Of a stretch of DNA of 6,150 bases, positions 5,620-6,150 are shown piece after piece. How positions within the stretch are numbered: position 1 is the stretch's first letter; the number at the start of each line of letters is the position of its first letter. The DNA is from Pseudomonadota bacterium (lineage in GTDB: Bacteria > Pseudomonadota > Gammaproteobacteria > Acidithiobacillales > Acidithiobacillaceae). The position numbers were made by a program, and so were the translations under genes. The notes under the pieces were generated by a model, which worked only from the letters and a program-made list of their open reading frames with translations, was not told where the DNA came from and did no database searches. The stretch is taken from assembly GCA_021840785.1 (NCBI GenBank), contig JAKBXD010000117.1:1-6150 (forward strand), written 5' to 3'.

Positions 5620-5694
5620 GTGAGTATGCTCCCAATGGCTATAAATGAAGCATATCTGTGTTCTTCAAGAATGCCACAATCCTTCCAAAACCGT

Positions 5695-5722
5695 GTGTGT
5701 TAATGCAGTACGCTTAACACAC
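5695..5722. promoter_or_regulatory. Inverted TTAACACAC pair, candidate operator
   Basis: GTGTGTTAA (5695-5703) and its perfect complement TTAACACAC (5714-5722) are separated by 10 nt, so their centres lie about 19 bp apart, near two helical turns. It lies about 75 bp upstream of the 142-aa regulator start. A third copy occurs at 5180-5188, upstream of the replication operon promoter. This suits a dimer binding site, possibly for the 142-aa protein itself. Confidence 0.5.
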
Positions 5723-5731
5723 AAGCGAACG

Positions 5732-5757
5732 GAAACCGCTATATTTATAGGGGTTTC
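5732..5757. repeat. 26-nt near-perfect palindrome
   Basis: GAAACC (5732-5737) pairs with GGTTTC (5752-5757), and the inner CTATA (5739-5743) pairs with TATAG (5746-5750). One G-G mismatch separates the two stems and TT forms the centre. It shares the CTATA/TATAG element with the origin array. It could be an operator or a structured single-strand signal; no function is assigned. Confidence 0.5.
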
Positions 5758-6040
5758 GATGTGCTACCGTTCGTCGGATGGGGTCTGATCTGTGTGGGTT
5801 TTTGGGGTGATCTGTGGGGTATTTCCGGCGACATGGGGATTTTGTACAAGACGGTCGCGGGCCGGATGGGCCGTTCCTGTGCGACAATCCTGCGACAATG
5901 CCGCGCCTAATCGTGCCCTTTTGTGTCCTCTTGCGTCCTCAAAATGTCGCGACGAAGGCGGGAGTATTGCGAATGAAATCAGATGGTTATAACGCTAACC
6001 CCTTGATCCGCCAAGTGTTCGGAAAAATGCCGTTTTGCGA

Positions 6041-6085
6041 CTGTTAATCACCGGGTCGGAGGTTCAAGTCCTTCCCGGGGAGCCA
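6041..6085 (+). other. 3' half of a tRNA-Asn(GTT) gene: candidate att core
   Basis: These 45 nt fold as the 3' part of a tRNA: anticodon loop CTGTTAA (anticodon GTT), 3' anticodon strand TCACC, variable region GGGTC, T arm GGAGG-TTCAAGT-CCTTC (four Watson-Crick pairs plus one G-T), acceptor strand CCGGGGA, discriminator G and encoded CCA. The bases upstream (TGCGA where GGTGA is expected) do not form the matching anticodon stem, and no D arm or 5' acceptor strand is present. It is therefore a 3' fragment, not a gene. Integrases that use tRNA genes typically duplicate exactly such 3' segments, so this is either attP of a circular element or the distal att end of an integrated one. Confidence 0.8.
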
Positions 6086-6150
6086 ATAAATCAACGACTT
6101 ACACAGCGTTCCCCTCACTAAACACCCTCCCGTTTGATTTTTGGTCCAAA
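6086..6150. other. Flank beyond the att core
   Basis: No gene is visible in these 65 bases. They end in TTTGGTCCAAA (6140-6150), an interrupted palindrome with 5-bp arms. If the element is circular, this is the other arm of attP and an integrase gene would be expected just beyond the window. If it is integrated, this is chromosome downstream of the original tRNA gene. Confidence 0.3.

Larger units (their letters stand above)
5620..6040. other. Intergenic region with palindromes, between regulator gene and att core
   Basis: No convincing gene is seen; the short frames at 5792-6047 lack family features and good ribosome sites. Contents from left to right: the inverted TTAACACAC pair, the 26-nt palindrome at 5732-5757, two copies of TGATCTGTG (5786-5794 and 5808-5816), two copies of TGCGACAAT 11 bp apart (5880 and 5891), the palindrome GTCGCGAC (5946-5953) and the inverted repeat GGTTA/TAACC (5985-6000). 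It probably holds the regulator's promoter plus integrase or accessory-protein sites next to the attachment core. Confidence 0.5.

Noticed and set aside
5792..6047. Short plus-strand frames of 66 and 77 residues near the att core
   Set aside because: They overlap in different frames, lack convincing ribosome sites and show no domain features; the second runs into the tRNA-derived segment.
5980..6085. Intact tRNA-Asn gene
   Set aside because: The 5' acceptor strand, D arm and 5' anticodon strand are missing; only the 3' half is present.

Overview
The window looks like part of a conjugative plasmid, or of an integrative conjugative element (ICE) that can replicate, from a fairly GC-rich proteobacterium. 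The reasons are a DotA/TraY-type gene of a type IVB (IncI/Dot-Icm-like) secretion system, a replication module in which three proteins and an origin resemble the IncQ (RSF1010) strand-displacement system, and the 3' half of a tRNA-Asn gene of the kind used as an integrase attachment core. The species cannot be named from this sequence.

Layout. Positions 2-1663 (+) hold the C-terminal part of DotA/TraY; its frame is open at the left edge. It converges on a leftward (minus-strand) replication block. In transcription order this block holds a 142-aa helix-turn-helix/AT-hook protein (5619-5191), a 101-aa protein of unknown function (5085-4780), a RepA-like hexameric helicase (4780-3650), a RepC-like initiator (3666-2836), a noncoding origin (about 2541-2835) and a RepB'-like primase (2540-1716). 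The middle genes are tightly coupled: the 101-aa gene and the helicase gene share one base (TAATG), and the helicase and initiator genes overlap by 17 bases. A plausible promoter lies just upstream of the 101-aa gene.

Origin. Between the initiator and primase genes lie four perfect 21-bp direct repeats (iterons), a five-unit CTATA array of which four units (CCTATAG) are in exact 10-bp register, a 14+5-bp hairpin and a C/G-only palindrome. The likely scheme is that RepC binds the iterons, the neighbouring TATA-rich array opens, the helicase loads, and the primase starts synthesis at hairpin (ssi-like) sites. Unlike RSF1010, the primase is a stand-alone protein with no fused relaxase, and the origin sits between repC and repB.

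Right end. Positions 5620-6040 contain no convincing gene. They hold an inverted pair of TTAACACAC boxes (a third copy lies between the regulator gene and the replication operon), a 26-nt palindrome, and small repeats close to the tRNA-Asn 3' half (6041-6085). The last 65 bases are either chromosome (if this is an integrated end) or the other arm of attP (if circular).

Most notable observations: the helicase ends in DDDCPF, nearly identical to the DDDIPF tip of bacterial SSB; the regulator ends in QVPLPF, resembling a beta-clamp-binding hexapeptide; and an IncQ-like origin is combined with a type IVB conjugation gene and a tRNA attachment core.
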